From: Selenomonadaceae bacterium
GTDB taxonomy: Bacteria > Bacillota > Negativicutes > Selenomonadales > Selenomonadaceae
Assembly (NCBI GenBank): GCA_017529085.1
Contig: JAFXOC010000279.1
Coordinates: 1 to 7,283, forward strand
Reading direction: 5' to 3'
Length of the DNA: 7,283 bases
Shown here one piece after another: positions 5,909 to 7,283 of the stretch. The translations under genes and the position numbers were made by a program. The notes beneath the pieces were generated by a model. The model had not been told where the DNA came from. It did not search any database and saw only the letters and a list, made by a program, of their open reading frames with translations. Numbering within the stretch: position 1 is the stretch's first letter; every line of letters starts with the position of its first letter.

Positions 5909-5931
5909 TGTTATATAAGGTCGAAATAACA
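5909..5931 (+). promoter_or_regulatory. Inverted repeat in the AT-rich leader upstream of rmlA
   Basis: TGTTAT (5909-5914) and ATAACA (5926-5931) form an inverted repeat with an 11-base spacer, a possible operator or weak hairpin in the untranslated region of the rhamnose operon. The surrounding 5839-6010 is very AT-rich. It should contain the rml promoter, but no -35/-10 pair with good spacing could be fixed (TATAAA at 5879-5884 has only a poor -35). A 13-codon frame starting at ATG 5908, behind AGAGG, overlaps the repeat and is probably chance. Confidence 0.3.
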
Positions 5932-5975
5932 TTTCGTGGGATTTTCTGATTTTTAAAGAAAATTACAGCAGAATT

Positions 5976-6014
5976 ATGATGGTTGATTTTAGAGGAGGCA
6001 CCCTTAATCCATGA
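5976..6014 (+). CDS. Possible 12-codon upstream mini-ORF coupled to rmlA
   Basis: ATG 5976 opens a 12-codon frame (MMVDFRGGTLNP) whose TGA overlaps the rmlA start as ATGA (6011-6014). The rmlA ribosome binding site lies inside it. The arrangement would suit translational coupling and would explain the unusually long 12-base gap between GGAGG and the rmlA ATG. Against it, the mini-ORF has no clear ribosome binding site of its own, and frames this short arise easily by chance. Confidence 0.2.
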   Translation: MMVDFRGGTLNP

Positions 6015-6889
6015 AAAAAGGGATAGTTTTAGCCGGAGGCTCGGGAACTAGGCTTTATCCTTTGACCAGAGGCGCAAGTAAACAGCTTATGCCTATTTAC
6101 GATAAACCCATGATATATTACCCCATCAGTACCCTTATGCTTTCAGGGATTCGCACCATGCTTATCATTACTACCCCAGATGATGCGGAGAGCTTCAAAC
6201 GACTCTTGGGAGACGGCAGTCAATGGGGATTGGATTTGCATTACGCAGTACAAGATAAACCTAGGGGATTGGCGGACGCTTTTTTGGTTGGGGAAGATTT
6301 TTTGTCCGGCGAAGGAGCGGCGTTAGTATTAGGCGACAATATATTTTACGGCGCGGATTTTGAGGAACTCACCAGACACGCCGCCGCAAGGGAAGAAGGC
6401 GCAACTGTTTTTGCCTATTATGTAAAACATCCGAGCCGTTACGGCGTGGTTGAGTTTGACGAAGAAGGACGCGCCGTAAGCCTTGAAGAAAAGCCTTTGA
6501 AGCCTAAAAGCAATTTTGCCGTTACCGGGCTTTATTTTTACGATAACAAAATAACGGATATTGCCAAGACGATTAAACCGTCAAAACGCGGAGAAATTGA
6601 GATTACGGATATCAACAAGCATTATCTAAATTTAGGCGAACTTTCCGTGGAAAAGATGGGCAAAGGCTACGCGTGGCTTGATACGGGAACTCACGATTCG
6701 CTCTTGTCGGCGGCGACTTTCGTCCAGACAATACAGGCAAGGCAGGGATTAAAGATAGCCTGTCTTGAGGAAATAGCGTACAGAATGAAATATATAACGG
6801 CGGAAGATGTGCTGCGCTTGGCGGCTCCCCTGTCTAAAAATGATTACGGGCTATATCTTGAGGAAATGATAGAGGGAAAAAGGAGTTAA
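6011..6889 (+). CDS. rmlA: Glucose-1-phosphate thymidylyltransferase (RmlA/RfbA)
   Basis: RmlA converts glucose-1-phosphate and dTTP to dTDP-glucose, the first step of dTDP-L-rhamnose synthesis, and is feedback-inhibited by the end product in characterised homologues. The 292 residues match the normal length. The nucleotide-binding N-terminus is LAGGSGTRLYPLT (7-19) with Arg14, and SKQLMPIYDKPMIYYP includes Lys24. LGDNIFYG (107-114) carries the metal-binding Asp109. EEKP (159-162) and WLDTGTH (222-228, Asp224) complete the active site. The C-terminal VQTIQARQGLKIACLEEIAY is characteristic of the RmlA family and includes regulatory-site residues. The start is fixed by a TAA six bases upstream in frame. 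The ribosome site AGAGGAGG ends 12 bases before the ATG, a long spacing. rmlC follows after one base, so this is the first visible gene of a rhamnose operon. Confidence 0.97.
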   Translation: MKKGIVLAGGSGTRLYPLTRGASKQLMPIYDKPMIYYPISTLMLSGIRTMLIITTPDDAESFKRLLGDGSQWGLDLHYAVQDKPRGLADAFLVGEDFLSGEGAALVLGDNIFYGADFEELTRHAAAREEGATVFAYYVKHPSRYGVVEFDEEGRAVSLEEKPLKPKSNFAVTGLYFYDNKITDIAKTIKPSKRGEIEITDINKHYLNLGELSVEKMGKGYAWLDTGTHDSLLSAATFVQTIQARQGLKIACLEEIAYRMKYITAEDVLRLAAPLSKNDYGLYLEEMIEGKRS

Positions 6890-6890
6890 A

Positions 6891-7283
6891 ATGAAAATAA
6901 CGGAAACGACACTATCGGGAGTGTATTTGATTGAGCCGCAAGTTTTCGGTGATGCGCGGGGATGGTTTATGGAAAGTTACTCGAAAAGAGAATTGGAAAA
7001 GGGCGGAATAACAGCGGATTTTGTGCAGGATAATCATTCCTTTTCCAAAGATAAGGGGACTCTTCGAGGGCTTCATTATCAGCTTAACCCATATTCGCAG
7101 GCTAAAATGCTCCGTTGCACAAAAGGAGAGATTTTAGACGTAGCGGTTGATGTTAGAAAAGGTTCTTCTAATTACGGCAAATGGGTGAGCGCAAGGTTGT
7201 CTGCGGAAAATCATAGGGCTTTATTTATACCCAGAGGATTTTTGCACGGTTTTATTACGCTTACGGATGATGTTGAAGTGGAG
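6891..7283 (+). CDS. rmlC: dTDP-4-dehydrorhamnose 3,5-epimerase (RmlC), C-terminus beyond right edge
   Basis: RmlC epimerises C3 and C5 of dTDP-4-keto-6-deoxyglucose, the third step of the dTDP-L-rhamnose pathway, as a cupin-fold dimer. The window holds the first 131 residues of a protein that is usually about 180-190. Family landmarks visible are FGDARGWFMESY (19-30), DNHSFSKDKGTLRGLHYQ (47-64) with the catalytic His62, QAKMLRC (70-76) with Lys73, GEILDVAVDVRKGS (79-92) and IPRGFLHGF (113-121) with His119. The downstream catalytic Tyr lies outside. AGGAG at 6881-6885, inside the end of rmlA, is 5 bases before the ATG, and only one base separates the two genes, so they are cotranscribed. rmlB and rmlD are not seen and may lie to the right. 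Confidence 0.96.
   Translation, partial: MKITETTLSGVYLIEPQVFGDARGWFMESYSKRELEKGGITADFVQDNHSFSKDKGTLRGLHYQLNPYSQAKMLRCTKGEILDVAVDVRKGSSNYGKWVSARLSAENHRALFIPRGFLHGFITLTDDVEVE

Overview
The window looks like a chromosomal segment of a low-to-moderate GC Bacillota (Firmicutes) bacterium. The pointers are strong AGGAG/GGAGG ribosome binding sites, TTG and GTG starts, a FabK-type enoyl-ACP reductase, and a Gram-positive-style lipoprotein metal-binding protein. The incoming dTDP-rhamnose genes show that the cell makes a rhamnose-containing surface polysaccharide. The sequence alone does not separate Clostridia from Negativicutes. No transposase, integrase, CRISPR array, tRNA or rRNA gene was seen.

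Layout. Positions 1-1766 (minus) hold most of recG, open at the left edge. A 222-base divergent intergenic region (1767-1988) changes sharply from AT-rich to a GC-rich palindromic block, then leads into fabK (1989-2930, plus). fabK overlaps by 4 bases an orphan zinc/manganese-type substrate-binding lipoprotein gene (2927-3820, plus). A shared terminator (3839-3874) separates this pair from a convergent, membrane-anchored polysaccharide deacetylase (3886-4731, minus), which has a clear sigma-A-type promoter at 4774-4802. Divergent from it is a metallo-beta-lactamase-fold hydrolase (about 4887-5510, plus). Its first 53 codons are clearly coding but contain no ATG, GTG or TTG; the best-placed start is an AUC behind a hairpin leader.

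The 500-base stretch 5511-6010 has no convincing protein gene on either strand. On the minus strand it carries a promoter with an extended -10 (5811-5838), then about 285 bases of almost continuous hairpins, ending in a perfect GC stem with a U-run (5519-5546). I read this as an independent structured noncoding RNA that I cannot assign to a family; it is the most interesting item here. The rhamnose genes follow on the plus strand: rmlA/rfbA (6011-6889) and the start of rmlC/rfbC (6891 to the right edge).

How the genes fit together. rmlA and rmlC form one operon for dTDP-L-rhamnose. The deacetylase may also act on surface glycans. recG (recombination and fork repair), fabK (fatty acid elongation) and the metal-binding lipoprotein are functionally unrelated, although the last two are translationally coupled.
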